The notes beneath the pieces are model-generated. The model was not told the origin of the DNA. It saw only the letters and a list, made by a program, of their open reading frames with translations, and did no database searches. 64,000 nucleotides of DNA from JAFDZW01 sp964404255 (GTDB lineage Bacteria > Bacteroidota > Ignavibacteria > Palsa-1295). Each line of letters opens with the position of its first letter. Position 1 is the stretch's first letter. The DNA is taken from positions 124,001 to 188,000 of the forward strand of contig CAYOJJ010000001.1 in assembly GCA_964404255.1 (NCBI GenBank). The letters run 5' to 3'. Made by a program: the position numbers and the translations under genes. Positions 52,892-62,167 of this stretch are shown one piece after another.

Positions 52892-53131
52892 AAGATTCTC
52901 CTTTGATCTGAAGTGTATCCGATGCGTTTGTAGGATAGCAAGACTAAAACAAGGGGTGCAATCCTAAAGTTACCGAAAACTGGTATAAAAGGGCAACAAT
53001 ATAATTGTTTGGTAACAGGGCTTCACCAACAGAGGCGCCCGAAGCATTGTATTTTTGTAACAGGGGAAACGAAATTGTAGTAATTTCGCACTCCGAGAAT
53101 AATTCGTTTTATCACGCAAAGGGTTGCATCT

Positions 53132-53869
53132 ATGAATTTTACAATCGAACAACGAGACCGGGCGGCTATCTTTCGTCCGCAGGAACCACGGCTGGATTCG
53201 CTGGTCGTTCCTGAATTAAAAGCAGAGTTTTTGATCCTCTCCCAGCCGGATGTTGAGACACTTATCATCGATCTTACTGACGTGGAATATATCGATTCCG
53301 CCGGCCTTTCTGCGCTCTTACTGGCCCGCCGTCAGCAAACAGCCCACGATGGCGATGTCCGCCTGGTTGGCGTCCGCGATGAAGTAAAATCGCTGCTCGA
53401 ACTTACCCAGCTTAACCGGGTATTCCCGATCTACGATACTACTCAGCAGGCCCTTGAGGCTCCGCAGCTATCGGCGATTGTCGTCGGCCCGGACGATCTT
53501 GATACGACTACCTCCGCTCTTTCGAGCGGTATGCGCTCGGCTGCCGTTGGCGTTGCTGCCGGCGCTGCGGTGCTCGGTGCAGTTGCTATCGGCGAAGCTA
53601 TTACTGAAGATGGCTTCTCTGCCTTCGGAGACGATGAAGAATACGAGGACGATGGCGATGACGAAGACTTCGACGACGATGACGACGAGTATTACGACGA
53701 CGAAGACGACGACGAGGATTCGGAAGAGGAGGAAGACGGCGAAGAAGAAGATGGTGAAGAAAGCAATGAAGATGAGGAAGAGGATGATGACTTCGAATAC
53801 GACGAAGAAGAAGAATACGACTTCGAAGACGACGACGAAGAAGAGGAGGAAGAGGACGAGGATTATTAA
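53132..53869 (+). CDS. STAS domain protein with long acidic C-terminal tail
   Basis: A 245-aa protein. Residues 1-105 are a STAS domain of the anti-sigma factor antagonist type with the phosphoacceptor Ser in VEYIDSAGLSALLLARR (S56). Residues of about 132-160 form an Ala/Gly-rich hydrophobic stretch (SAAVGVAAGAAVLGAVAIGE). The last 80 residues are almost only Asp and Glu, with scattered Tyr/Phe, Gly and Ser. STAS antagonists are normally 100-120 aa; I know of no equivalent tail. It may bind cations or basic proteins. No anti-sigma kinase gene is adjacent. Confidence 0.85.
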   Translation: MNFTIEQRDRAAIFRPQEPRLDSLVVPELKAEFLILSQPDVETLIIDLTDVEYIDSAGLSALLLARRQQTAHDGDVRLVGVRDEVKSLLELTQLNRVFPIYDTTQQALEAPQLSAIVVGPDDLDTTTSALSSGMRSAAVGVAAGAAVLGAVAIGEAITEDGFSAFGDDEEYEDDGDDEDFDDDDDEYYDDEDDDEDSEEEEDGEEEDGEESNEDEEEDDDFEYDEEEEYDFEDDDEEEEEEDEDY

Positions 53870-53879
53870 TTCGCCACTA

Positions 53880-56801
53880 TTATTTCGGTAAGACGATCAA
53901 TCTTCCGACGGCTTCCTTATACCCAAGCACATTCTTAATACTACAACGAACTGTATAAGCTCCCGCTTCGTCGGGAGCTTCGCATTTTATACGGTACACC
54001 CCGGCCGGCAGCACGCCGATAGAAATACGTTCTTCCTCCGATCTGCCAAGCATATCGACAAGGGAAATACTTATGCGGGCATTGTCTTTAATTGATAGCT
54101 CCACCTGAAAATCCGAATGTTCCCGCACCGGGTTACCAATGATCTTAAGATCGTTTTCAAACAGCAACGAACGCACCGATGCTTTATCGCTCGTACGGAT
54201 ATTCCCGATAAACCAGCCATCGCCATTACTACTATGAGTCGCAAGCCTGAATCGTGCTATTACCGGCTGCCCGTTGAATTCTTTTGTAGAGACAATATCG
54301 GCCATTGGGCTGCTGGTGGCAAGATCGCTATGCCAATGATCGGGATACGTATTCTTATCGTAGAACGCGCGTTCGAAGAAATGTACCCCGTTATCGGTAG
54401 AGTATTCTATAATGGCGGAATCACCGCTTGCAACAAGCGCTTCATGATCGAACTCAAAACTTTTGATCGCATCGCCGATCAGCACCGGAGGCAGAACGAA
54501 CCAGGAATCCGTATTGGCATTGTAAGCCACCTGCGGCAGGGAATCGTTAATAAAGCGCGAAGGTAATAATCCGTTGGCAGAAGTAGTATCCCAGGCGAAG
54601 GGGGTAAAGATATTCTTACCGGCGGAAAAATCTTCCTGATAATTAAACAGCGGTTCACCGGCATATAACCAGACCGGAGCCGAAGGCGCGGAGAGCACCG
54701 TATCTCCATCGCTTCGCATAACCGAGATAACGATCTGCACTTTATGATACCCATCGGGCAAGTTGAAGAACGGATCGAGCTGCTTTCCGCGCTGATTATC
54801 GTTCAAATCCCCTTCTAAGTATGGTGCATCGTCAACAATATAAAATACCTCATCCAACCCCTTAATAGTATCGCCATTAACATTATATACCGGCACTGTG
54901 TAGATAAGATCGAAGCCGCCGGCTTGAGCAGTTGAAGAATTCGGTACGGCTACCCGTGCTTCCGATACCGCTCGCGGAAAATATCCTGCACTTACAATAG
55001 CGCTGGTATCGCCGGTTGCCGTAATCACCTGAAGATAATATGTATGGTTTACAAGGCTGCCCGCTGAAGCATCGTTATAGGTTCTCGCCGTCGAGGGCAG
55101 TAATTGATCTACAGCACCATCTTCTCTTCGCAAATGAAATTGGTAATTGGAAATGGCATCGCTTTTTATATCGGTGCCATCATAACTCCAGGAAAGATCA
55201 GCCGTATGTGTTGCACTATTTTCTACGGCGGTAAAAGGATAGGGGGCTTTCGGGGCATACGGCCGAACGACAGCCATATACAGATCTTTATCCTGCCCTG
55301 AACGCGAATCGCTCCAGGCCGGGTACCAGCGTTTATTATTGGCATCCATGCCAAGGTAATCACCGATGAACTCCATACTATCGGAAAAAATAGAGTCGAA
55401 GCTCGATACTTTGGGATCGAAAGAAACATCGGTAATACGGATCGGTGAAAAGGTAAGTCCGCCGGTATGAGAAAAGAGCAAGTAGGCATCTACCAACTCA
55501 TTAGCAAGTGAATCGATACGGCTATCGTAGCAGATAATGCCGACATCACCGTTTGTATTATCAACGGCGATCCATGGAAAAAATTTATCGGTTGGATGTA
55601 GGTTCGCATCGTTTTCAACCGGCAATGGTGCGCTCCAGGCGCTTCCTTTGGAATCGCTGTACGATAAATAAATATGAGTATGCGAATCGGCGCCTTTCCC
55701 GGCCCAGGTAAGATAAATTCTTCCATTATGCAGCAGCGATCTATCGACCGCTATCGAAGGAAAGCTATTAACCCGAAGATGCCCTTTAATGACGGGGTGT
55801 TTTGCAGGAGCATCTACCTTAGAAAATAATGGGCCGATGTCATTGTAGCCTGAAACTACTACATCCTTGGTAAAGGTATTTCCGCCATCGGCAGAAATGG
55901 CAACATGGATCTGGCGGTGAGTACTATCGATATCTTCGTAAGTAACATATACTTCCCCATTAGGCCCTATGGCCGGAATCGGACATTGGAAATCACCGGC
56001 AGTCGTTATCTTTTTTTGAATCGACCAACTTACTCCGCTATCGGTAGAATACTTCAGACAGACAGTAGCAAGTAATTTACTACTGAGCTTTTGGTATTCT
56101 ATCCAACTCACATAGATCCTATCTTTAAAAGGACTTGAAAGCGATCTATCTATAGCAATATAATTTTTATCGGCTAATACCGCTGCATTTACACCAACGG
56201 TAGAATCGAATACCACCCGCGATGAATTTCCCCAGGTCAGCCCTTTGTCCGACGAACTAAAACAAACAATATCGTTAGTGGCGAATGGAAATCCATTAAA
56301 CACATATCGCCCGAAGATATAAAACGGCGTCCCTGAAGTATTAAAGGCAATTGCAGGATCGGAAGAATAATACGCATCCGGCCACGTTTGCGGAAGCGGT
56401 GAGAGCTTAGCCCAAGTCCTTCCTTCGGTCAGTGTAGTATAGTACCAGAGAGTATTATTAGTTCGATAATCGTTGGCACCGATAACAATATTATTCGGAT
56501 CGAGAGGATTTAAGGCTACCGAGGGCTCATTTTGATCGCGTCCGAAAAAGAAAGTAATATTTACGTTCGGAATATCGATGCTTCTTGCTGTATCTCCGAT
56601 CGGTACTTGTAAGGGCGCAAAGAGCTTTAACGGAGTAATACGCGGTTGTGGGCGTTCATCTCCTTCATTCTCACCTTCTTGCCCCTGATATTCTTCTTCG
56701 TGAGGGTTTTCTAAGAATAGTAACGATTGCGCAGCGAGGCGGCTGCTCAACACGGCCGAAACCAATAACAGGAGGAGACAACGTATGATCCGCGCTGGCA
56801 T
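53880..56801 (-). CDS. T9SS-exported BNR/sialidase-like repeat protein
   Basis: A 973-aa protein with a signal peptide ending SRLAA|QSLLF. Residues of about 80-550 are a propeller with Asp-box (BNR) motifs SSSDKGLTWG, STDSGVSWS and SADGGNTFT, as in exo-sialidases and related sugar-binding proteins; no sialidase Arg triad was traced. A fibronectin III-like region and a beta-sandwich follow, and the C-terminus is a T9SS sorting domain (KIIGNPVREHSDFQVELSIK, LPAGVYRIKCEAPDEAG). It ends 11 bases from the convergent STAS gene. Confidence 0.85.
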   Translation of the reverse strand: MPARIIRCLLLLLVSAVLSSRLAAQSLLFLENPHEEEYQGQEGENEGDERPQPRITPLKLFAPLQVPIGDTARSIDIPNVNITFFFGRDQNEPSVALNPLDPNNIVIGANDYRTNNTLWYYTTLTEGRTWAKLSPLPQTWPDAYYSSDPAIAFNTSGTPFYIFGRYVFNGFPFATNDIVCFSSSDKGLTWGNSSRVVFDSTVGVNAAVLADKNYIAIDRSLSSPFKDRIYVSWIEYQKLSSKLLATVCLKYSTDSGVSWSIQKKITTAGDFQCPIPAIGPNGEVYVTYEDIDSTHRQIHVAISADGGNTFTKDVVVSGYNDIGPLFSKVDAPAKHPVIKGHLRVNSFPSIAVDRSLLHNGRIYLTWAGKGADSHTHIYLSYSDSKGSAWSAPLPVENDANLHPTDKFFPWIAVDNTNGDVGIICYDSRIDSLANELVDAYLLFSHTGGLTFSPIRITDVSFDPKVSSFDSIFSDSMEFIGDYLGMDANNKRWYPAWSDSRSGQDKDLYMAVVRPYAPKAPYPFTAVENSATHTADLSWSYDGTDIKSDAISNYQFHLRREDGAVDQLLPSTARTYNDASAGSLVNHTYYLQVITATGDTSAIVSAGYFPRAVSEARVAVPNSSTAQAGGFDLIYTVPVYNVNGDTIKGLDEVFYIVDDAPYLEGDLNDNQRGKQLDPFFNLPDGYHKVQIVISVMRSDGDTVLSAPSAPVWLYAGEPLFNYQEDFSAGKNIFTPFAWDTTSANGLLPSRFINDSLPQVAYNANTDSWFVLPPVLIGDAIKSFEFDHEALVASGDSAIIEYSTDNGVHFFERAFYDKNTYPDHWHSDLATSSPMADIVSTKEFNGQPVIARFRLATHSSNGDGWFIGNIRTSDKASVRSLLFENDLKIIGNPVREHSDFQVELSIKDNARISISLVDMLGRSEEERISIGVLPAGVYRIKCEAPDEAGAYTVRCSIKNVLGYKEAVGRLIVLPK

Positions 56802-56840
56802 TTATTAGAAAACCGCCCTTTATTAAAAAACCTTCCTAAA

Positions 56841-56877
56841 AAGCGGAAGGCTTATTCCCTTTCGGAAATAAGCCTTC
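56841..56877 (-). terminator. Terminator downstream of rpsT
   Basis: Stem GAAGGCTTATTCC (56846-56858) pairs with GGAAATAAGCCTTC (56864-56877, one bulged A), loop of 5. On the minus strand a CGC and five T follow. It lies 23 bases past the rpsT stop. Confidence 0.85.
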
Positions 56878-56899
56878 TGCTATAAAGTAAGAGAAACTC

Positions 56900-57148
56900 T
56901 TAGGCAGTCTTTTTGACAGCCTTCATGATCTTCGCTTTCTTATTAGCAGCGAAGTTCTTTTTTACCAATCCTTTACGGGCCATACGGTCCAGGGTGCTCT
57001 GTAATTTACGAGCATCCGTCTGCGCCTCAGCGCTAGCCGGGTCAAAGCCCTTGAGCAGCTTGCGCATCTCTACCTTTTTGCCCTTATTGGCAATACGGCG
57101 CTTTTCCGATAACCGAACGCGGCGTACCGCTCCTTGGTGCTGTGGCAT
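56900..57148 (-). CDS. rpsT: 30S ribosomal protein S20
   Basis: An 82-aa, Lys/Arg-rich protein with the S20 pattern: QGAVRRVRLSEKRRIANKGK at the N-terminus, then helices with SAEAQTDARKLQSTLDRMAR and the closing KKNFAANKKAKIMKAVKK. Length and positive charge fit the family (about 80-90 aa). It is transcribed alone, with an own terminator. Confidence 0.95.
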   Translation of the reverse strand: MPQHQGAVRRVRLSEKRRIANKGKKVEMRKLLKGFDPASAEAQTDARKLQSTLDRMARKGLVKKNFAANKKAKIMKAVKKTA

Positions 57149-57342
57149 AAATACTTATCCTTCTTTATAAATACAATTTGGGACGCAGAAAACAGCCGTA
57201 TGGCGTTAAGAGTTCACCACCATTTGTTTTTTTGTGCATAACCCGATAAACCGTAAGTGCTTATCCTTGATTGCTACTATAGAACCGCAATCGCACTAAA
57301 AACATCAAAAAATTGTAGTGAGTAACGAAGGAGTTTTTGTAT

Positions 57343-57876
57343 ATGACCGGAAAACGATCCATACTCGCAGTTATTTTCTTTCTCGTTCTCGGAGTCGGCA
57401 TCTTTTTATTCGCTCGTCCTAAAGCTGAAGATCTTAAAACGGCCTCGTTTGATCAGACCAAACCCGCCCCCGAATTTTCATTACCGGATATCAATGGCAC
57501 TACCGTAAAACTCTCCGATTTCAAAGGAAAGGTGGTTGTCCTGAATTTTTGGGCTACCTGGTGCGGGCCCTGCCGCAAGGAAATACCCGATTTCATAGAG
57601 ATGCAAACCCAATATGGAAAAGACGGGCTGCAGTTCGTTGGTATTGCGCTCGATGAACAGGGAGTTTCGGTGGTAAAACCCTTTTGCGAGAAACTGAAAA
57701 TGAACTATCCTTCGCTCATCGGTAATAACGATATCTTTGCAGCCTATGGCGGCCGGGACGCGATACCAGTCACCTATATCATCGATAGAAAAGGCGCCAT
57801 CCGCACTTCCTATATCGGTATGCGGACAAAGGCGGCTCTCGAAGAAATGCTGCTGCCGATACTGCGTGAAAAATAA
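57343..57876 (+). CDS. TlpA-family thiol-disulfide oxidoreductase
   Basis: A 177-aa membrane-anchored protein. The start is ATG 57343, with a clear SD AAGGAG at 57328-57333; a TTG two codons upstream is less likely. Residues 5-24 form a signal anchor (SILAVIFFLVLGVGIFLFA), then the thioredoxin fold with active site NFWATWCGPCRKEIPDF and cis-Pro region AIPVTYIIDRKG. It reduces or keeps reduced periplasmic disulfides, often for cytochrome c maturation. The 7TM-HD gene begins 3 bases after its stop, so the two are co-transcribed. Confidence 0.95.
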   Translation: MTGKRSILAVIFFLVLGVGIFLFARPKAEDLKTASFDQTKPAPEFSLPDINGTTVKLSDFKGKVVVLNFWATWCGPCRKEIPDFIEMQTQYGKDGLQFVGIALDEQGVSVVKPFCEKLKMNYPSLIGNNDIFAAYGGRDAIPVTYIIDRKGAIRTSYIGMRTKAALEEMLLPILREK

Positions 57877-57879
57877 CAC

Positions 57880-60135
57880 GTGAATCGTTTTTTCAAACAA
57901 CTCTTCGCCCGTTTTTCGAAAAGCGTCCGCAGTCTTGGCTGGCGCCGCTCGAAGGTCGTGCGGTTTTCCATTGGCATTGGCCTTACCCTTGTTCTTGCCA
58001 TTCTCTTTCCCCAGGCCCAATCGCCGCAGAATGTAACAGGATATTCTGTCGGGGCGCTCTGGACGAGCAGCGATGTCATCGCCCCGTTCAACTTTCGCTT
58101 GCTCAAAGAGTACGGCAAGTATCGCACCGAAGTATCGAAGGCGATGGAAAATTTCTATCCCGTCTTTATCGTCGATACTTCAGCCTCACGGCTCACGATA
58201 GAGCGAACGACAGCCCTTCTGCTTTTTGCCTCCGGTGATAGTACTTATCAGCCTTCCGATTCTATTAAGAAACTTCTCTCCGATGCCGATCTTTCTGCCG
58301 AAGAACGAACGGCTATTAAAACGTATGCTTTGGAACAAGGAGCTATTACTGCTAAATCGGAAGAACGGCCGTTTAATAAACTGCTGGCGCTTATTGCTGC
58401 GAACTATGAACACAACTATATTTATAGTGCTATCCCCGGAGAGTTTCAATCGCCTTCGCGCAAGATCGCTATTCGCAAGCGGGCCACACAGGAATTGATC
58501 GATACCGTCGGCAGCCTGCTCTCGCACGATGCGGCCCGCAACGAACTCTCGGAAACATTGGAGAGTAAGCTGCATTTGAAACCGGAACTGCGAAGTGCGA
58601 TAACAAAAGTGCTTGCTCAAAGTATGGTAGGCTCTATCGCCTACGATACCGCCGCTTCGGAAGAATCGAGATCCATTATTAGTTCGCGAGTCCCTCGTAC
58701 CGAAGGAATAGTACTTGAAGGCCAGAAGATCATCGGCAAAGGGGAAGTCATCACTCCCGAAGCAAAAGCGGCGCTCGAAAGTCTGGCCGAAGCCCGCATC
58801 GAGCAAGGCGGAACAGCAGCGCTTATCGGCAGAATGCTCGGCACCGTCGGCCACGTTTTTATTATTGTCTCGCTCTTTGTTCTTTACGTAAAATTCATTC
58901 GCCGCCGCATTTACAAAGACAATGCCCAGCTTTTACTTATTTCTCTTATCCTCATCTTTCCGGCATTGCTGGCTTATGCTTCGGTACTGATTCGCACTTC
59001 TTTCCCGCTGGAATATTTTATTCTTATTCCGGTTACATCGATGCTGCTGACGGTGCTCTTCGATTCCCGCACGGGCTTCTACGGGACGGTCATTGCGGCC
59101 CTGCTTGTCGCTGGTATTCGCGGTAACGATTACAACGTTGCGCTTGCCGGTCTTTCGGCCGGATCGTTTGCCGCTTACACCGTACGCGATCTTCGCAGCC
59201 GTTCGCAATTATTCAAAAGTATCGGCTTCATCTTTCTCGGATATTTCATTGCTATCACGGCGCTCTCCTTCGAACGCGGCACTCCGTTAAAAGAACTTGG
59301 TTTGCAGCTTGCCGCAGCAGCGGGCAATTCGCTTATCAGCCCGGTTATTACCCTGGCGATCGTCTTTCTCGTCGAAGCTATCTTCGACACCATGAGCGAT
59401 CTGAAACTTGCCGATTACGATGACATTCATCATCCGTTATTGAAGCGCTTATCGATGGAAGCTCCCGGCACATATCATCATACAATGCTCGTTGCCCAGC
59501 TTGCCGAAAATGCTGCAGTCGCTATTGGCGCGAATGCACTGCTGACAAAGGTTGGAGCAATGTATCATGACATCGGCAAGATCGCATCGCCGACCGATTT
59601 CATAGAAAACCAGCTTGCCGAACATGGCAATGTTCACGATACACTCTCGGCGATAGAGAGTGCCTCGCGCGTAAGAGCCCATGTGATTGCTGGCATTGCA
59701 CTCGGTAGAGAGTACAACCTGCCGGAGAAGATCATCGACTTTATTCCGATGCATCACGGCACAATGAGAATTTCTTTCTTCTATCAGCAGGCGTTGAACT
59801 CGCTCTCCGCCGGTGGCACGATTGATGATTCGCTCTTTCGTTATCCGGGGCCACGCCCGCGCTCGAAAGAAACGGCCATCGTTATGCTTGCCGATGCTTC
59901 GGAAGCGATCACCCGCACGCTCGGCAGCCGTATCGAAGAACCGACCATCGAAGCGATCGAAGCAGAGCTTGCTAAATTATTCCGTGACCGCATTGCCGAT
60001 ACCCAGCTTGACGATTGCGATCTGACGATGCACGATCTTGTCGTGATCCGCAGTGTCTTCGCCCGCCTGCTCATTGGCACCTTCCACTCCCGTATTAACT
60101 ATCCGCAAACGAGCAAACCTGCCGTCCATGCCTGA
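57880..60135 (+). CDS. 7TM-HD family phosphohydrolase (PgpH-like)
   Basis: A 751-aa membrane protein with GTG start. Residues of about 30-330 are the extracytoplasmic 7TMR-HDED domain between helix 1 and a block of about six helices (near 325-500). The HD domain (about 515-680) has GTYHHTMLVAQLAENAAVAI, YHDIGKIASPTDFIENQ and MHHGTMRISFFY, the metal ligands of HDIG enzymes. PgpH family members degrade cyclic di-AMP. Neighbours are tlpA and xerD; the last 8 bases overlap xerD. Confidence 0.93.
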   Translation: MNRFFKQLFARFSKSVRSLGWRRSKVVRFSIGIGLTLVLAILFPQAQSPQNVTGYSVGALWTSSDVIAPFNFRLLKEYGKYRTEVSKAMENFYPVFIVDTSASRLTIERTTALLLFASGDSTYQPSDSIKKLLSDADLSAEERTAIKTYALEQGAITAKSEERPFNKLLALIAANYEHNYIYSAIPGEFQSPSRKIAIRKRATQELIDTVGSLLSHDAARNELSETLESKLHLKPELRSAITKVLAQSMVGSIAYDTAASEESRSIISSRVPRTEGIVLEGQKIIGKGEVITPEAKAALESLAEARIEQGGTAALIGRMLGTVGHVFIIVSLFVLYVKFIRRRIYKDNAQLLLISLILIFPALLAYASVLIRTSFPLEYFILIPVTSMLLTVLFDSRTGFYGTVIAALLVAGIRGNDYNVALAGLSAGSFAAYTVRDLRSRSQLFKSIGFIFLGYFIAITALSFERGTPLKELGLQLAAAAGNSLISPVITLAIVFLVEAIFDTMSDLKLADYDDIHHPLLKRLSMEAPGTYHHTMLVAQLAENAAVAIGANALLTKVGAMYHDIGKIASPTDFIENQLAEHGNVHDTLSAIESASRVRAHVIAGIALGREYNLPEKIIDFIPMHHGTMRISFFYQQALNSLSAGGTIDDSLFRYPGPRPRSKETAIVMLADASEAITRTLGSRIEEPTIEAIEAELAKLFRDRIADTQLDDCDLTMHDLVVIRSVFARLLIGTFHSRINYPQTSKPAVHA

Positions 60136-61036
60136 GCCAGTGCAGCGCAGCCGTGAAGAACGGATGTTTCTCTCTTACTTAAAGATCGAACGAGGCCTGA
60201 GTGAAAACTCGCTCGATGCTTATAGCCGTGATATAGCAAAGTTCGTCTCCTTCGTTAGCGATCACAAAAAAACTGTTGCTACGGCAACGCTGCAAGATCT
60301 GCAGCAATTTATCAAAGAGCTTTCCGAACTCGGTCTTGAGCGTTCCAGTATTGCCCGTATCATCTCTGCACTTCGCGGCTTCTTTCGTTATTTGCTGACC
60401 GAAAGAATTGTCACAAGCGACCCGACCGAATCGCTGGAGCTTCGCAGCCCAAAGCGGCAGCCGCCCGATGTACTTTCCGTTGATGAAATAACCAGCATTC
60501 TTGAGCGCCCCGATCTCTCAACTAATAAAGGCGTTCGTGATCGTGCGATATTGGAATTTATGTATGCTACCGGCTCGCGTGTTTCGGAAGCAACCTCGCT
60601 TACGTTGAATCAATTATTTCTGCAAGAGCGAGTTGTGCGTTTAATTGGCAAAGGCGATAAAGAACGCATCGTACCGCTTGGTAAAGTAGCCGTAAACTAT
60701 CTCGATAAGTATCTTTCAACCGTGCGGCCGCTGCTTGTACATTCCGGTAAGATGACGGACGCCGTATTCTTAAATCAAAAACGCAGCAGCCCCTTAAGCA
60801 GGATGGCGGTGTGGAATATGATTCAGGAGTATGCTCATGACGCTTCGATCACCAAGCATATAACACCACATACGTTTCGTCATTCATTTGCAACGCATTT
60901 GCTCGAAGGTGGAGCCGATCTTCGTATCGTACAGGAATTACTCGGACATGCCGATATTTCAACGACGGAAATTTACACACATCTGGATCGTTCGTATCTG
61001 CTTGAAGTCCACAAGCAGTTTCACCCGAGAGGATAA
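60128..61036 (+). CDS. xerD: Site-specific tyrosine recombinase XerD
   Basis: A 302-aa recombinase that resolves chromosome dimers at dif. ATG 60128 (MPEPVQRSREERMFLSYLKI) is chosen over the longer frame from 60053, as it gives the usual XerC/D length and only an 8-base overlap. The N-terminal SAM-like domain reads RGLSENSLDAYSRDIAKFV. Catalytic residues are R151 (GSRVSEATSL), H248 and R251 (HTFRHSFATHL), H274 (LLGHADIS) and nucleophile Y283 (TEIYTHL). XerC is the main alternative name; one family member only is seen in this window. Confidence 0.92.
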   Translation: MPEPVQRSREERMFLSYLKIERGLSENSLDAYSRDIAKFVSFVSDHKKTVATATLQDLQQFIKELSELGLERSSIARIISALRGFFRYLLTERIVTSDPTESLELRSPKRQPPDVLSVDEITSILERPDLSTNKGVRDRAILEFMYATGSRVSEATSLTLNQLFLQERVVRLIGKGDKERIVPLGKVAVNYLDKYLSTVRPLLVHSGKMTDAVFLNQKRSSPLSRMAVWNMIQEYAHDASITKHITPHTFRHSFATHLLEGGADLRIVQELLGHADISTTEIYTHLDRSYLLEVHKQFHPRG

Positions 61037-61246
61037 TTACGGCACCGGGTCGTATCCACCTGGATGCAACGGATGACATTTACCAATACGTTTTATTGCG
61101 AGCGCACTTCCTTTGAAAATGCCATGCTTGGTTATTGCTTCGGCAGCGTATTCACTACAGGTAGGGATAAAGCGGCAACGCGGACCAAGTAATGGTGATA
61201 TTGTTTTCTGATACAACCGTATTACTAATACAGCCAGCGTTTTCAT
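61037..61246 (-). CDS. yidD: Membrane protein insertion efficiency factor
   Basis: A 69-aa protein. The Met at 61246 (MKTLAVLVIRLYQKTISPLL) is chosen because it gives the family length and a 4-base overlap with rnpA. The signature LGPRCRFIPTCSEYAAEAI with three Cys and CHPLHPGGYDPVP is complete. YidD is thought to help YidC-dependent membrane insertion. No yidC follows: the next gene, convergent xerD, abuts at its stop. Confidence 0.96.
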   Translation of the reverse strand: MKTLAVLVIRLYQKTISPLLGPRCRFIPTCSEYAAEAITKHGIFKGSALAIKRIGKCHPLHPGGYDPVP

Positions 61247-61653
61247 TGTATGGTATAACGTTCTATCACCAAGAGTAATTGCTCCAGCAAGACCTGCATA
61301 TCGGCGCTGATCGATTTCCAATGTACTATTGGAGATGGCATCCTATCGATACGAATACCCAGCAGCACTTCAAGCTGTTTTTCTTTGAGCAAATGTTCGA
61401 CGTTCGCAAGCAATGGTGAAATACGCAATGCCTCTTTTATCCATCGCTGGAGTTTATGGCGTTCATGCGAGCGCTTTATGTAACGCTTTGGGCAAATAGG
61501 GAGGAATAATAACCCTGGGTCTTGCTCAGGCCTTACCGGCCTGATAAGATATTGACAAGTGAGTGCCTTGCATTCCCTACCAGCGCGTACGAGCTTCTGC
61601 CGCGCCTCGAATAAGGCATCGATGTCGCGATCAAGATGGATCGTACTCGCCAT
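61243..61653 (-). CDS. rnpA: Ribonuclease P protein component
   Basis: A 136-aa basic protein. The family block is KRYIKRSHERHKLQRWIKEA (the RNR-type RNA-binding motif), preceded by FLPICPKR. The sequence is rather divergent, but the position between rpmH and yidD is the conserved one. It binds RNase P RNA and aids tRNA 5' processing. It is preceded by a strong hairpin in the gap to rpmH. Confidence 0.88.
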   Translation of the reverse strand: MASTIHLDRDIDALFEARQKLVRAGRECKALTCQYLIRPVRPEQDPGLLFLPICPKRYIKRSHERHKLQRWIKEALRISPLLANVEHLLKEKQLEVLLGIRIDRMPSPIVHWKSISADMQVLLEQLLLVIERYTIQ

Positions 61654-61672
61654 AGAAATTCTATAAAATAGA

Positions 61673-61707
61673 AGAGCATCGCCGCCTGGATCAGGTCGGG
61701 ATGCTCT
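61673..61707 (-). terminator. Attenuator-like hairpin between rpmH and rnpA
   Basis: AGAGCATC (61673-61680) pairs with GATGCTCT (61700-61707), with an inner CCTG/CAGG stem around GAT. On the minus strand TTCTATTTTATAG follows, a weak T run. It could partly terminate transcription after rpmH. Confidence 0.6.
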
Positions 61708-61738
61708 CCAATGAAAAGATTATTTAGTAAGAGGCGAC

Positions 61739-61885
61739 TTACTTTTCGTCGCTGGTCGTCAGTTTCCAACGACCCTTAGCACGGCGTGAGCTCAGCACAC
61801 GACGTCCATTCTTCGTGGCCATACGGGCACGAAAACCATGCTTATTGGCGCGCTTGCGGCGGCTGGGCTGAAAAGTACGCTTCAT
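61739..61885 (-). CDS. rpmH: 50S ribosomal protein L34
   Basis: A 48-aa protein translated from ATG 61885, a canonical L34: MKRTFQPSRRKRANKHGFRA followed by MATKNGRRVLSSRRAKGR. An SD AGGAG lies 9 bases upstream of the ATG. It heads the rpmH-rnpA-yidD operon and is divergent from mraZ. Confidence 0.97.
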   Translation of the reverse strand: MKRTFQPSRRKRANKHGFRARMATKNGRRVLSSRRAKGRWKLTTSDEK

Positions 61886-62167
61886 CTTTACTTACTCCTT
61901 ATTCCAAATTCCAAGTTTTTTCGGGACGCAAATAACAGACCCCTTAGGCGGAAAGTTCAATAGAACCATCGTTTTCCGGAAAACTCTTGTCAGAATTTGT
62001 GAATAATTATCAAACCCAGGCCAAAATCTGCCAAAATTTCTGCCTGATAAACCATACAACTTATTGTATTATAATAATTTATACCCATTACCAAGAAAAG
62101 AGTGCTTTACCAACTTCAGCATTGGTAAAAAATTACCCATATTTTTCCATTTTTTTACATTATTTTC

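Noticed and set aside
53050..53057. TATTTTTG as promoter of the STAS gene
   Set aside because: No TTG at the right distance; a single element of 8 bases is not enough.
53454..53891. Lys/Thr-rich frame over the acidic tail of the STAS gene
   Set aside because: GAC/GAA-rich codons read out of frame give ACG/AAG repeats; the STAS frame is the real one.
60053..60127. N-terminal extension of XerD
   Set aside because: It overlaps the HD-domain gene by 83 bases and adds residues not found in the family.
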